Origin: Streptomyces roseicoloratus
Lineage (GTDB): Bacteria > Actinomycetota > Actinomycetes > Streptomycetales > Streptomycetaceae
NCBI RefSeq assembly: GCF_004117935.1
Contig: NZ_SDOY01000137.1
Location: forward strand, 1 to 64,000
Direction: 5' to 3'
Length of the DNA stretch: 64,000 nucleotides
Part shown: piece after piece, positions 8,893 through 19,041 of the stretch
Numbering within the stretch: position 1 is the first letter of the stretch
Layout: every line of letters begins with the position of its first letter
Translations under genes and position numbers: made by a program
Notes under the pieces: model-generated
What the model was told of the DNA's origin: nothing
The model's input: only the letters and a program-made list of their open reading frames with translations
Database searches by the model: none

Positions 8893-8939
8893 AGCCGCCC
8901 TCCCTTGCCCTGCCGGGTCCCGTTTGTCCGGATTTTCGA

Positions 8940-8953
8940 GTGACGCGGGTCAC
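8940..8953. promoter_or_regulatory. Crp-like site
   Basis: GTGACGCGGGTCAC fits the pattern GTG-N6-GNCAC that I recall for the Streptomyces cAMP receptor protein. It lies about 200 bp upstream of the permease start. This is a single match, so treat it as a candidate. Confidence 0.4.
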
Positions 8954-9152
8954 ACGCACATGCGTCGATCCCCGTGAACAGCGTGATAAATCTTCACGAC
9001 CACCCGGGGACGCCACCCCTGTCCCCGGGGGCGCTTCGACCGGCTGACCGCCGGTGGCACTCCATCCACATCCGGGGGGATCAGGACCTGATCCGCAGCA
9101 CGAACGGCCCAGCGGCCGGTGCGCGGATCAGCATGGAGAAAGGCGCACCACC

Positions 9153-10598
9153 ATGACCTCAGTGCAGGTCGACAAGCAGCACGACGGCAATGAGGCCGCG
9201 GACACCGCAGCCGGCGAGGGCTATCACCGGGCCCTCGGCGCACGTCAGATCCAGATGATCGCCATCGGCGGCGCCATCGGCACCGGCCTCTTTCTCGGCG
9301 CCGGCAAGGGCATCTCCATCGCGGGACCCAGCCTGATCCTCGCGTACGCCATCGCGGGCGTCGTCATCTTCTTCATCATGCGGGCGCTCGGCGAGCTCCT
9401 CATGTACCGCCCGGTGTCGGGCTCGTTCTCGGAGTACGCGCGGCAGTTCGTCGGCCCCTTCGCGGGCTTCGTGACCGGCTGGACGTACTGGCTCTTCTGG
9501 GTCGTCACCGGCATCACCGAGGTCACCGCCGCGGCCACCTACATGACGTACTGGTGGGACATCCCGCAGTGGCTCTCCGCCCTGGTCTTCACCGTCGTCC
9601 TCTACCTCGCCAACCTGATCTCCGTGAAGCTCTTCGGCGAGCTGGAGTTCTGGTTCTCGATGGTCAAGGTCACCGCGATCGTCGGCATGATCCTGATCTG
9701 CGCCGGCATCCTCACCCTGGGCTTCTCCGACGCCGGCGACACCGCCTCGATCACCCACCTGTGGGACCTCGGCGGCTTCTTCGCCGGGGAGAACGGCATC
9801 GCCTCCACCCTCATGACCCTCCAGATGGTCATGTTCGCCTTCCTCGCCGTCGAGCTGGTCGGCGTGACCGCCGGCGAGTCCAAGGACCCGAAGACCGTCC
9901 TGCCCAAGGCCATCAACACCGTGCCGTGGCGCATCGCCGTCTTCTACGTCGGCGCGCTGATCATGATCCTGTCGGTCGTCCCGTGGACCGAGTTCAAGCC
10001 CGGCGTCTCGCCGTTCGTCGCCGCCTTCGAGAAGATGGGCCTCGGCGTCGGCGCGGCCATCGTCAACTTCGTCGTCCTCACGGCCGCGCTGTCCTCCTGC
10101 AACTCCGGCATGTACTCCACCGGCCGCATGCTGCGCGACCTCGCGCTCAACGGGCAGGGCCCGAAGTTCTTCACCAGGCTGACGAAGAGCGGCACCCCGC
10201 TGATCGGCACCACCTTCTCCGCCGCGCTGATGATGGTCGGCGTCTGGATCAACTACCAGTGGCCCGGCGACGCGTTCAACTACGTCGTCTCCTTCGCCAC
10301 CATCTCCGGCATGTGGGCCTGGATCATGATCCTGGTCTGCCACGTCCGCTACCGCCTCAAGGCCGACCGCGGCGAGCTGCCCGAGTCCTCCTTCAAGGCG
10401 CCCGGCGGCATCTGGGCCAGCCTCTTCGCCCTCGCCTTCATCGGCATGGTCATCGTCCTGATGGGCATCGACGAGGGTGCCCGCGTCTCGCTGTACTGCG
10501 CGCCGCTGTGGGGCCTGCTGCTCGGCGTCGCCTACCTGGTCCTCAAGGCCCGCAACCCCGAGAGCGCCGCCTTCACCAAGCAGTCGGCAGAGCGCTGA
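9153..10598 (+). CDS. APC superfamily amino-acid permease
   Basis: Proton-coupled amino-acid permease of the AAT (CycA/AnsP/GabP-like) group, 481 residues with about 12 membrane helices. ATG 9153 follows GGAGAAAGG at a good distance; the longer frame from 9054 has no support. Helix 1 carries the substrate-binding GGAIGTGLFLGAGKGI, and the conserved MRALGELLMYRPVSGSFSEYA follows. TAALSSCNSGMYSTGRML is typical of the D-Ser/D-Ala/Gly and aromatic amino-acid branches. The substrate cannot be fixed from sequence. A strong hairpin follows the stop, and two candidate operators lie upstream. Confidence 0.92.
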   Translation: MTSVQVDKQHDGNEAADTAAGEGYHRALGARQIQMIAIGGAIGTGLFLGAGKGISIAGPSLILAYAIAGVVIFFIMRALGELLMYRPVSGSFSEYARQFVGPFAGFVTGWTYWLFWVVTGITEVTAAATYMTYWWDIPQWLSALVFTVVLYLANLISVKLFGELEFWFSMVKVTAIVGMILICAGILTLGFSDAGDTASITHLWDLGGFFAGENGIASTLMTLQMVMFAFLAVELVGVTAGESKDPKTVLPKAINTVPWRIAVFYVGALIMILSVVPWTEFKPGVSPFVAAFEKMGLGVGAAIVNFVVLTAALSSCNSGMYSTGRMLRDLALNGQGPKFFTRLTKSGTPLIGTTFSAALMMVGVWINYQWPGDAFNYVVSFATISGMWAWIMILVCHVRYRLKADRGELPESSFKAPGGIWASLFALAFIGMVIVLMGIDEGARVSLYCAPLWGLLLGVAYLVLKARNPESAAFTKQSAER

Positions 10599-10618
10599 CC
10601 TGCAAGGTCTCAGCATCC

Positions 10619-10655
10619 GGGCCGTCTCGTATCGAACCTCGATACGAGACGGCCC
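10619..10655 (+). terminator. intrinsic terminator-like hairpin after the permease
   Basis: GGGCCGTCTCGTATCGA (10619-10635) and its exact reverse complement (10639-10655) form a perfect 17-bp stem with a 3-nt loop. It begins 20 bp after the permease stop. The 3' arm reaches into the region where the next gene's -35 element should be. Confidence 0.85.
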
Positions 10656-10674
10656 GTCTGCTTATCCTGTCGGC

Positions 10675-11136
10675 ATGCTGACCCTCACCCGAGCCCTGTA
10701 CGACCGGATCGTGGAACACTCCCGCGCGGACCACCCCGACGAGGCCTGCGGCGTGGTCGCGGGACCGGCCGGCACGGGCCGCCCCGAGCGCTTCATCCCC
10801 ATGCTCAACGCGGCGCGCTCGCCCACCTTCTACGAGTTCGACTCCGGCGACCTGCTGAAGCTCTACCGCGAGATGGACGACCGGGACGAGGAGCCCGTGA
10901 TCATCTACCACTCGCACACGGCGACCGAGGCCTACCCGTCCCGCACCGACATCTCCTACGCCAACGAGCCGCAGGCGCACTACGTCCTCGTCTCCACCGC
11001 CGACACCGACGGCGCCGGCCCCTTCCAGTTCCGCTCGTACACGATCGTCGACGGCGTCGTGGAGGAGGAAGAGGTCGAGATCGTCGAGGCGTACGAGCAG
11101 ACCCGGGCGTGCGGGCCCGCCCGAGCCGACGAGTAG
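10675..11136 (+). CDS. mec: JAMM/MPN+ metallopeptidase, Mec-like (CysO-cysteine hydrolase)
   Basis: Zinc metalloprotease of the M67 family, 153 residues. The JAMM signature is complete: Glu23 (DEACG), then HSH at 79-81, Ser89 and Asp92 (HxHx7SxxD). In mycobacteria the homologue Mec frees cysteine from the CysO-cysteine adduct; here cysO and cysM lie 3.3 kb downstream, supporting that role. It may also trim the two residues beyond the CysO GlyGly. TATCCT (10663-10668) stands 6 nt before ATG 10675, so the transcript is probably leaderless; no Shine-Dalgarno is seen. A cobalamin riboswitch follows within 20 bp of its stop. Confidence 0.9.
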   Translation: MLTLTRALYDRIVEHSRADHPDEACGVVAGPAGTGRPERFIPMLNAARSPTFYEFDSGDLLKLYREMDDRDEEPVIIYHSHTATEAYPSRTDISYANEPQAHYVLVSTADTDGAGPFQFRSYTIVDGVVEEEEVEIVEAYEQTRACGPARADE

Positions 11137-11154
11137 TCTGAGCGCGACCTTCAG

Positions 11155-11280
11155 GGCGGCAGGATCCAGGAAGCCGGTGCGACTCCGGCGCGGTCCCGCC
11201 ACTGTGACCGCCCCGACGGCCCGCCCGGCCCCAGCGCCGGACGGGCCGCGGTGGTGCGAGCCAGGAACTGACCTGCCGCC
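11155..11280 (+). promoter_or_regulatory. cobalamin (AdoCbl) riboswitch
   Basis: The closing stem pairs GGCGGCAGG (11155-11163) with CCTGCCGCC (11272-11280). Between them lie the conserved core elements of the class: GCCGGTGCGACTCCGGC, CGGTCCCGCCACTGTGAC, and GAGCCAGGAACTGACCTGCC. It ends 50 nt before the start of a substrate-binding lipoprotein gene whose Shine-Dalgarno region could be sequestered. This ties the downstream ABC transporter to vitamin B12 supply. Confidence 0.95.
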
Positions 11281-11329
11281 TTCTCACCACCGATCGGGGA
11301 CGTGGAAATCCCCGGAGGAGGCCACCGCC

Positions 11330-12307
11330 GTGACCTGGCGCCGCCCGCTGCTGCCCGCGCTCGCCCTCATACCCCTGCTCGCCGCCTGCTCCGCGCCGGT
11401 GCCCGAGGGCAGGGACGCCCGGCCCGAACACGCCCCGCCCGGCTTCCCGTACACCGTCACCAACTGCGGCGTGACCCTCACCTACCAGGACCCGCCGACG
11501 AGCGCGGTGACCCTGAACCAGCACACCACCGAGATCATGCTGGCCCTCGGCCTGGAAGACTCCATGGTCGGCACCGCCTACCTCGACGACGCGATCCTGC
11601 CCGCCTACCGCAAGGCGTACGACAGCGTCCCCGTCCTCGCCGAGGAGTACCCCTCCAAGGAGGAGCTGTTCCTCTCCGGCGCCGACTTCGTCTACGGCGG
11701 CTACGCCTCCGCCTTCGACGCCAAGGCCGGCCGCGGCCGCGAGGAGATGAAGGCCGACGGCAGGGACTCCCGCCTCAACGTCGAGTCCTGCGCCACCGGC
11801 CGCGTCACCTTCGACGACCTCCACCGCGAGATCACCGAGGTCGGCCGCACCTTCGGCGTCCCCGAACGCGCCGAGAAGTGGAACCGCGAGGCCCGCGCCA
11901 CGCTCGCCGCCACCGCCCGGCGGCTCAAGGGCACGCCGCCCGTGTCCGTCTTCGTCTACGACAGCGGCGACAAGACCGCCTTCACCGCCGGCGGCAAGGG
12001 CATCGGCAACGAACTGATCACCCGCGCCGGCGGCCGCAACGTCTTCGCCGACCTCGACAAGACCTTCGGCGACGCCACCTGGGAACAGGTCGTCGCCCGC
12101 AAGCCCGAGGTCGTCGTCATCTACGACTACGGCTCCACCACCGTCGAGCAGAAGAAGAAGCGGCTCCTCGACGACCCCGCCCTGCGCGAGGTCCCCGCCA
12201 TCAAAAACCGCCGCTTCGCCGTGCTGCCGCTCTCCGACACCGTGCTCGGCGTCCGCGCGCCCGCCGCCGTCGGCAAGCTCGCCGCCCAGCTGCACCCCGG
12301 CCGGTGA
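11330..12307 (+). CDS. btuF: cobalamin-type ABC transporter substrate-binding lipoprotein
   Basis: Extracytoplasmic binding protein of the FecB/BtuF fold, 325 residues. GTG 11330 gives a lipoprotein signal (RRPLLPALALIPLLAACSAP, with Cys as the lipidated residue) and has CGGAGGAGG 9 nt upstream. The two lobes and linking helix are recognisable: VTLNQHTTEIMLALGLEDSMVG, then VSVFVYDSGDKTAFTAGGKGIGNEL. The stop overlaps the permease start (GTGA). The cobalamin riboswitch upstream makes corrinoid uptake the best guess; the FecB fold alone would also allow a siderophore. Confidence 0.88.
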   Translation: MTWRRPLLPALALIPLLAACSAPVPEGRDARPEHAPPGFPYTVTNCGVTLTYQDPPTSAVTLNQHTTEIMLALGLEDSMVGTAYLDDAILPAYRKAYDSVPVLAEEYPSKEELFLSGADFVYGGYASAFDAKAGRGREEMKADGRDSRLNVESCATGRVTFDDLHREITEVGRTFGVPERAEKWNREARATLAATARRLKGTPPVSVFVYDSGDKTAFTAGGKGIGNELITRAGGRNVFADLDKTFGDATWEQVVARKPEVVVIYDYGSTTVEQKKKRLLDDPALREVPAIKNRRFAVLPLSDTVLGVRAPAAVGKLAAQLHPGR

Positions 12308-13314
12308 AGCGGTACGCGACCGTCGTCGCCGCCCTGCTCCTGGCGCTCGCCGCGGCCGTCGTCGCCTCGCTGGCGCTCGGCTCCGTCCGCATCCCGCCCG
12401 GCCAGGTGCTCGACGCCCTGACCGGCCGGGCCGCGCCCTCCCCGTACCGGACGATCGTGCTCGACGTCCGGCTGCCCCGGGTGCTGCTCGGCGCCGTCGT
12501 CGGCGCCGGACTCGCCGTCGTCGGCACCGTCCTGCAGGCCCTGGTCCGCAACCGGCTCGCCGACCCGTTCCTGCTCGGCATCTCCTCCGGGGCCTCCGCG
12601 GGCGCCGTCGCCGTGATCGTCCTCGGCGTCGGAGGCGGCATCACCACCACCGTCGCCCTGCCCGCCGGTGCCTTCGCCGGCTCCCTGCTCGCCCTCGTCC
12701 TCGTCTACGGCCTGGCCCGGCGCGGCGGCACCATGACCGGGCCCCGGCTCGTCCTGGCCGGGGTCGCCGTCTCGTACGTGCTGTCCGCGCTGACCACCCT
12801 GCTCCTGGTCGTCGCCGGCCGCCCCGAGCAGTTCCAGGAAGCCCTGTTCTGGTCCCTCGGCGGCCTCGGCAGCGCCCGCTGGGACAGCCTGCTGCTGCCC
12901 GCCGCCGTCCTCGCCGCCGGCACCGGCGCCCTGCTCACCCTCGCCAGGCCGCTCGACCTGCTGCTCACCGGCGAGGAGGGCGCGACCGTCCTCGGCCTGG
13001 ACACCGCCCGCTTCCGCGCCGCCGTCTTCGTCCTCGCCTCGCTGGTCACCGCCGTCCTCGTCGCCGCCAGCGGAGCCGTCGGCTTCGTCGGCCTGATGGT
13101 CCCGCACGCCGCCCGCGCCGTCGTCGGCGCACCCCACCGCCGGCTGCTGCCCGTCGCCGCGCTCGGCGGTGCGGTCGCCCTGGTCGTCGCCGACCTGGCC
13201 GCCCGGACCGCCGCCGCGCCGCAGGACATTCCCGTCGGCGTGCTCACCGCGCTCATCGGCGGCCCGTTCTTCCTCTGGCTGATGCGCCGCCGACCCGAAG
13301 GAGCGGCCCTGTGA
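12304..13314 (+). CDS. btuC: cobalamin-type ABC transporter permease (FecCD family)
   Basis: Integral membrane permease of the FecCD/BtuC family, 336 residues and about ten helices. GTG 12304 overlaps the binding-protein stop by 4 bp. Typical motifs include RLPRVLLGAVVGAGLAVVGT, the LADPFLLGISSGASAG region after the second helix, and GAVGFVGLMVPHAARAVVG containing the coupling helix that contacts the ATPase. Ends with the usual IGGPFFLWLMRRR. Partner of the binding protein before and the ATPase after it; the three genes form one operon under the riboswitch. Confidence 0.93.
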   Translation: MKRYATVVAALLLALAAAVVASLALGSVRIPPGQVLDALTGRAAPSPYRTIVLDVRLPRVLLGAVVGAGLAVVGTVLQALVRNRLADPFLLGISSGASAGAVAVIVLGVGGGITTTVALPAGAFAGSLLALVLVYGLARRGGTMTGPRLVLAGVAVSYVLSALTTLLLVVAGRPEQFQEALFWSLGGLGSARWDSLLLPAAVLAAGTGALLTLARPLDLLLTGEEGATVLGLDTARFRAAVFVLASLVTAVLVAASGAVGFVGLMVPHAARAVVGAPHRRLLPVAALGGAVALVVADLAARTAAAPQDIPVGVLTALIGGPFFLWLMRRRPEGAAL

Positions 13315-14096
13315 CCGAACTGCGCGTCGAAGCCCTGTCGTTCGAGGACCGGCTGCGCGAGGCGGACCTCGTCGTCCGTCCCGGCGAGACCGTCGGCCTC
13401 GTCGGCCCCAACGGCAGCGGCAAGACCACCCTGCTGCGCTGCGTCTACGGCACCCTCGCCGCCACCTCCGGCCGCGCCCTGCTCGACGGCGACGACCTGC
13501 GCGCGATGGGGCCGCGGGCGCGGGCCCGGCGGGTGGCGACCGTGCCGCAGGAGAGCTCCGCCGAGTTCGAACTGACCGTCCGCGAACTGGTCGCCCTCGG
13601 CCGCTCCCCGCACAAGCGGTTCTGGGAGGGCGACAGCGCCGCGGACCTCGCCCGGGCCGACGCGGCCCTGGACCGGGTCGGCATCCGGCACCTCGCCGAC
13701 CGCCCGTACCCCGGGCTCTCCGGCGGCGAACGCCAGCGGGCGCTGGTCGCCCGGGCCCTGGTCCAGGACCCTGCCCTGCTGGTCCTCGACGAGCCCACCA
13801 ACCACCTGGACATCCGCTACCAGCTCGAAGTCCTCGGCCTCGTCCGTCACCTGGGCACCAGCAACCTCCTCGCCCTGCACGACCTCACCCTCGCCGGGGC
13901 GTACTGCGACCGCCTCTACGTGCTGGAGCGGGGAAGGGTGGTCGCCGAGGGCCCGCCGCAGGACGTCCTCACGCCCGGGCTCCTGCGGACGGTCTACGGG
14001 GTGGAAGCCGAGGTCATGCCGCATCCCCGCACCGGAACCCCGCTTGTCGTTTATCTGCCGAGTCCGCCAGCCGAACGCAAACTGTCCGCCATGTGA
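13311..14096 (+). CDS. btuD: cobalamin-type ABC transporter ATP-binding protein
   Basis: ATPase subunit of the importer, 261 residues. Walker A is GPNGSGKT at about residues 33-40, the signature is LSGGE near 139, and Walker B is LLVLDEPTNHLD near 160; the switch His is in ALHDLTLA. GTG 13311 overlaps the permease stop by 4 bp, so the three subunits are translationally coupled. The gene ends 45 bp before the cysteine leader ORF. No terminator is evident between them, so read-through from the riboswitch operon into cysO-cysM is possible. Confidence 0.93.
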   Translation: MTELRVEALSFEDRLREADLVVRPGETVGLVGPNGSGKTTLLRCVYGTLAATSGRALLDGDDLRAMGPRARARRVATVPQESSAEFELTVRELVALGRSPHKRFWEGDSAADLARADAALDRVGIRHLADRPYPGLSGGERQRALVARALVQDPALLVLDEPTNHLDIRYQLEVLGLVRHLGTSNLLALHDLTLAGAYCDRLYVLERGRVVAEGPPQDVLTPGLLRTVYGVEAEVMPHPRTGTPLVVYLPSPPAERKLSAM

Positions 14097-14140
14097 GATC
14101 ACATTCCGAAACCCGGACCGGGAATCGATACGATGACCGC

Positions 14141-14314
14141 ATGGTTTCCCACGACGTGAGCGAAGAGACGCCGAGCACCGCCCTGCTCGCCACGTCCGCC
14201 GACGCTCCGTTCGCCTCCGCGTTGCTCGGGGCCTTCGGAGGCGGCGCGGCACGCCTGCACGTCGACCTGTGCCGACTCGCCAGCGCGATCTGTCCTTCTC
14301 GCGCCGAGCTCTGA
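14141..14314 (+). CDS. putative cysteine-responsive leader peptide
   Basis: Short ORF of 57 codons upstream of cysO-cysM. Its end reads LHVDLCRLASAICPSRAEL, matching the HVDLCR..AS..C pattern I recall from annotated putative leader peptides of sulfur genes in Streptomyces. Cys codons fall 10 and 17 codons before... the stop region, where ribosome stalling at low cysteinyl-tRNA could steer RNA folding. ATG 14141 lies 6 nt after a -10-like TACGAT (14129-14134), so the transcript is probably leaderless; an in-frame GTG at 14093 overlaps the btuD stop as an alternative. A GC-rich hairpin (CCCCC 14343-14347 with GGGGG 14356-14360) follows before cysO. Attenuation is inferred. Confidence 0.65.
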   Translation: MVSHDVSEETPSTALLATSADAPFASALLGAFGGGAARLHVDLCRLASAICPSRAEL

Positions 14315-14418
14315 CGACCGGCCCGAGCGCACCTCAGCACGACCCCCTGCCGCGCGGGGGCCCCACGCGCGCGCCCACCACGCCACCCGCCCCGCCCCTT
14401 CCGACAGGAGCCCACGCC

Positions 14419-15662
<1,244 letters not shown>

Positions 15663-15689
15663 GAGCGCCGGGCCCGAGAGCCCTCGGTC

Positions 15690-15895
15690 CGAGAACTCCG
15701 GGGCTGAGGGCTCCGGGATTGAGGGCTCCGGGATTGAGGGCTCCGGGGTTGAGGGTCTGAGACCCCTCGGGCCCTCCGGGGCTCTTTGGCCTTCGGGGTT
15801 CCTTGGCCCTCCGGGGGTTCTTTGGCCTCCGGGGTTCTTTGGCCCTTCGGGCCTCTCGGGCCTCGGAGGCCCTCGGCCCTTCCGGGGCCTCCGCC
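15690..15895. repeat. GC-rich tandem repeats downstream of cysM
   Basis: Two arrays. From about 15705 to 15760 the unit GAGGGCTCCGGGATT (or GGTT) recurs four times. From about 15775 to 15860 variants of CTTTGGCCTTCGGGGTT recur about four times. They lie between the convergent cysM and PemK-like genes. There is no credible coding content; parts may form the terminator of cysM. Confidence 0.75.
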
Positions 15896-15897
15896 CC

Positions 15898-16371
15898 CTA
15901 CCGGGCCAGGTGGCGGACCTGGTCCCAGATCACCGGGTCCGCCGTTCCCACCTTGCGGCGGAACTCCCACACCCGTACGTCCCGCAGCTCGTCCGTCTCC
16001 AGGAAGCTCGGGCGGCCCTGGGCGTCGCCCACCGAGCCGGGGGGCAGCGGGATCACGCCCGGGCGCTCGTCGTGGTACTTGCTGGTGATCTTGGCGACCA
16101 GGGCGCGGTCCCCGCGCAGGGCCAGGACCAGGCACGGCCGGTCCTTCGAACCCGGGCCGTCCTCGAAGGGCACGTCCGCCCACCAGATCTCACCCGGCCG
16201 CGGCAGCCGCTCCGGCACCCGCCCCCGCGGGCCCGCCGGCCTCGGCGGCCGGCCGGGCGGGCGGGTACGCCCCGCGGGCCGCCGGCCCGCCCGGCGCCGC
16301 CCGTCGGCGATCGCCACGACGAGCGCGAGCACCACCACCGCGACCAGCGCGGGCCACCACGACGTGTCCAT
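15898..16371 (-). CDS. membrane-anchored PemK/MazF-family protein
   Basis: 157 residues: a single N-terminal hydrophobic helix (about 5-22, WWPALVAVVVLALVVAIAD), a basic Arg/Pro linker, then a PemK/MazF domain. Domain marks are GEIWWADVPFEDGPGSKDRPCLVL, KITSKYHDERPGVIPLP and LETDELRDVRVWEFRRKVG. Free MazF toxins are soluble mRNA interferases with an adjacent antitoxin; here no antitoxin gene is visible on either side and the domain is tethered to the membrane. I recall a similar gene next to cysM in other streptomycetes, so it is probably a conserved housekeeping member rather than a mobile toxin. Confidence 0.8.
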   Translation of the reverse strand: MDTSWWPALVAVVVLALVVAIADGRRRAGRRPAGRTRPPGRPPRPAGPRGRVPERLPRPGEIWWADVPFEDGPGSKDRPCLVLALRGDRALVAKITSKYHDERPGVIPLPPGSVGDAQGRPSFLETDELRDVRVWEFRRKVGTADPVIWDQVRHLAR

Positions 16372-16570
16372 ACCTCAAGACGGTACCGCCGCGCACGCCG
16401 CGACGCCGCGACGCCCCGCCATCCATCCGAACCGGTGACAGGGCCCGTGAGTTCGCCCACAACCGGCCACCACGGAGGAGCGACCGGCCGCCACGCGCCG
16501 TACGCTCGACTGACCGCACGACCTCCCCTCTCAGCGCGCTTACGCACCCGTCCACGGAGGTTCACGCTCC

Positions 16571-17323
16571 ATGAAGCTCACCGTCGTCGGCTGCTCCGGG
16601 TCGTTCCCGTCCGCGGAATCGGCCTGCTCGAGCTACCTCGTCGAGGCCGACGGCTTCCGGCTGCTCCTCGACATGGGCAACGGCGCCCTCGGCGAGCTTC
16701 AGCGCCACATCGGTCTCTACGACCTCGACGCGATCTTCCTCAGCCATCTGCACGCCGACCACTGCATCGACATGTGCGGCTACTTCGTCGCCCGTTACTA
16801 CCGGCACGACGGCGGCCGCTGCGACGCCCTGCCCGTGTACGCCCCCGAGGGCGCCGAGCAGCGGCTGACCACGGCGTACGCGGACACGCCGTCGGCCGGC
16901 GCGATGGGCGAGGTCTTCGACTTCCGGACGCTGTCCTCCGGCACCTTCGACCTCGGCCCCTTCCGGGTCCGTACGGAGAAGGTGGCGCATCCCGTCGAGG
17001 CGTTCGGCATCCGGGTCGAGCACGGCGGCCGGGTGCTCGCCTACTCGGGTGACACCGGGGTCTGCGACTCCCTCGACGAGCTGGCGGCGGGCGCCGACCT
17101 GTTCCTGTGCGAGGCGTCCTTCACCCACGGCAAGGAGGACATCCCGGCCCTCCACCTCAACGGCCGCGAGGCCGGTGCCCACGCCGCCCGCGCCGGGGTC
17201 GGCCGGCTGGTCCTGACCCACATCCCGCCGTGGACGGACGGCGCCCGCAACCTGGCCGACGCCCGCGAGGTCTACCCGGGCCCGGCGGAACTCGCGCGGG
17301 TGGGCGCGGTCTACGAGATCTGA
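16571..17323 (+). CDS. MBL-fold metal-dependent hydrolase
   Basis: Metallo-beta-lactamase fold hydrolase of 250 residues, related to the RNase Z/phosphodiesterase branch. The metal site HLHADHC is near residue 59, with further ligands in AHPVEAFGIRV, AYSGDTG and LTHIPPW. Starts at ATG 16571 after CCACGGAGG. The product lacks the long flexible arm of true tRNase Z, so a cyclic phosphodiester or a related small substrate is as likely. It converges on nagE2 with a shared hairpin. Confidence 0.85.
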   Translation: MKLTVVGCSGSFPSAESACSSYLVEADGFRLLLDMGNGALGELQRHIGLYDLDAIFLSHLHADHCIDMCGYFVARYYRHDGGRCDALPVYAPEGAEQRLTTAYADTPSAGAMGEVFDFRTLSSGTFDLGPFRVRTEKVAHPVEAFGIRVEHGGRVLAYSGDTGVCDSLDELAAGADLFLCEASFTHGKEDIPALHLNGREAGAHAARAGVGRLVLTHIPPWTDGARNLADAREVYPGPAELARVGAVYEI

Positions 17324-17365
17324 GGATCCGGGCCGCGCGGGCCGAAGCCCCGCCCGGCCGGACGG

Positions 17366-17405
17366 CCGAAGCCCCCGCCTTCGAAGAGAAGGGCGGGGGC
17401 TTCGG
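17366..17405. terminator. bidirectional terminator between MBL gene and nagE2
   Basis: CCGAAGCCCCCGCC (from 17366) pairs with GGCGGGGGCTTCGG (to 17405); the stem is about 16 bp with an 8-nt loop. It sits between two convergent stops (17323 and 17432) and can serve both. Confidence 0.85.
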
Positions 17406-17431
17406 CGTGCGAGGCGAAGAAGAGGGGGAGA

Positions 17432-18697
<1,266 letters not shown>

Positions 18698-18784
18698 AAC
18701 TTCCTCCAGTGGGCAAGGCGCCGCCGGGGACAGGTCCTACGGGGGTGACGGCGGCGTCTCGGGAACGCGGTGGTCTGCGACCGC

Positions 18785-18800
18785 GTGGTCTACACCAATG
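18785..18800. promoter_or_regulatory. DasR operator (dre), nagE2 site 1
   Basis: GTGGTCTACACCAATG resembles the DasR consensus ACTGGTCTAGACCACT. It abuts the next site with no spacing and lies in the nagE2 promoter region. Confidence 0.75.
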
Positions 18801-18816
18801 AGTGGTGTAGACCAGT
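18801..18816. promoter_or_regulatory. DasR operator (dre), nagE2 site 2
   Basis: AGTGGTGTAGACCAGT; its reverse complement ACTGGTCTACACCACT differs from the DasR consensus at one position. Glucosamine-6-phosphate relieves DasR repression in the known system. Confidence 0.9.
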
Positions 18817-18888
18817 TGTAGCACGTGAGACTTAGATAAGGAACCTGTGAATTTCTCCGGCTCGGCCCGAGCCGGACGGCGCGCGACG

Positions 18889-18921
18889 GAAGGCCCCTGG
18901 ACGACAGGTCCAGGGGCCTTC
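18889..18921 (-). terminator. terminator downstream of nagE1
   Basis: GAAGGCCCCTGGAC (18889-18902) and GTCCAGGGGCCTTC (18908-18921) form a perfect 14-bp stem with a 5-nt loop. It separates nagE1 transcription from the nagE2 promoter and its DasR sites. Confidence 0.85.
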
Positions 18922-19041
18922 GAATGCCGGTCTTGCGGTGGGTTTCCGGTGCCCGTTCCCCGGGCTTTTCCCGCCTCCGGCCTTCGGTCGTTCGGTTCGG
19001 ATACCCGGTCTCGGTCCCGCCGTGGTCTCGCCGCGTACGGG

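Larger units (their letters stand above)
8795..9152. other. intergenic region upstream of the amino-acid permease
   Basis: About 360 bp without a supportable gene. It holds two inverted-repeat elements listed separately (8873-8892 and 8940-8953) and the permease ribosome-binding region (GGAGAAAGG near 9135). These suggest regulated transcription of the permease. Confidence 0.5.

Noticed and set aside
18768-18784. third DasR site near nagE2 (GTGGTCTGCGACC)
   Set aside because: The half-sites are spaced by one extra base and the centre does not fit the consensus.
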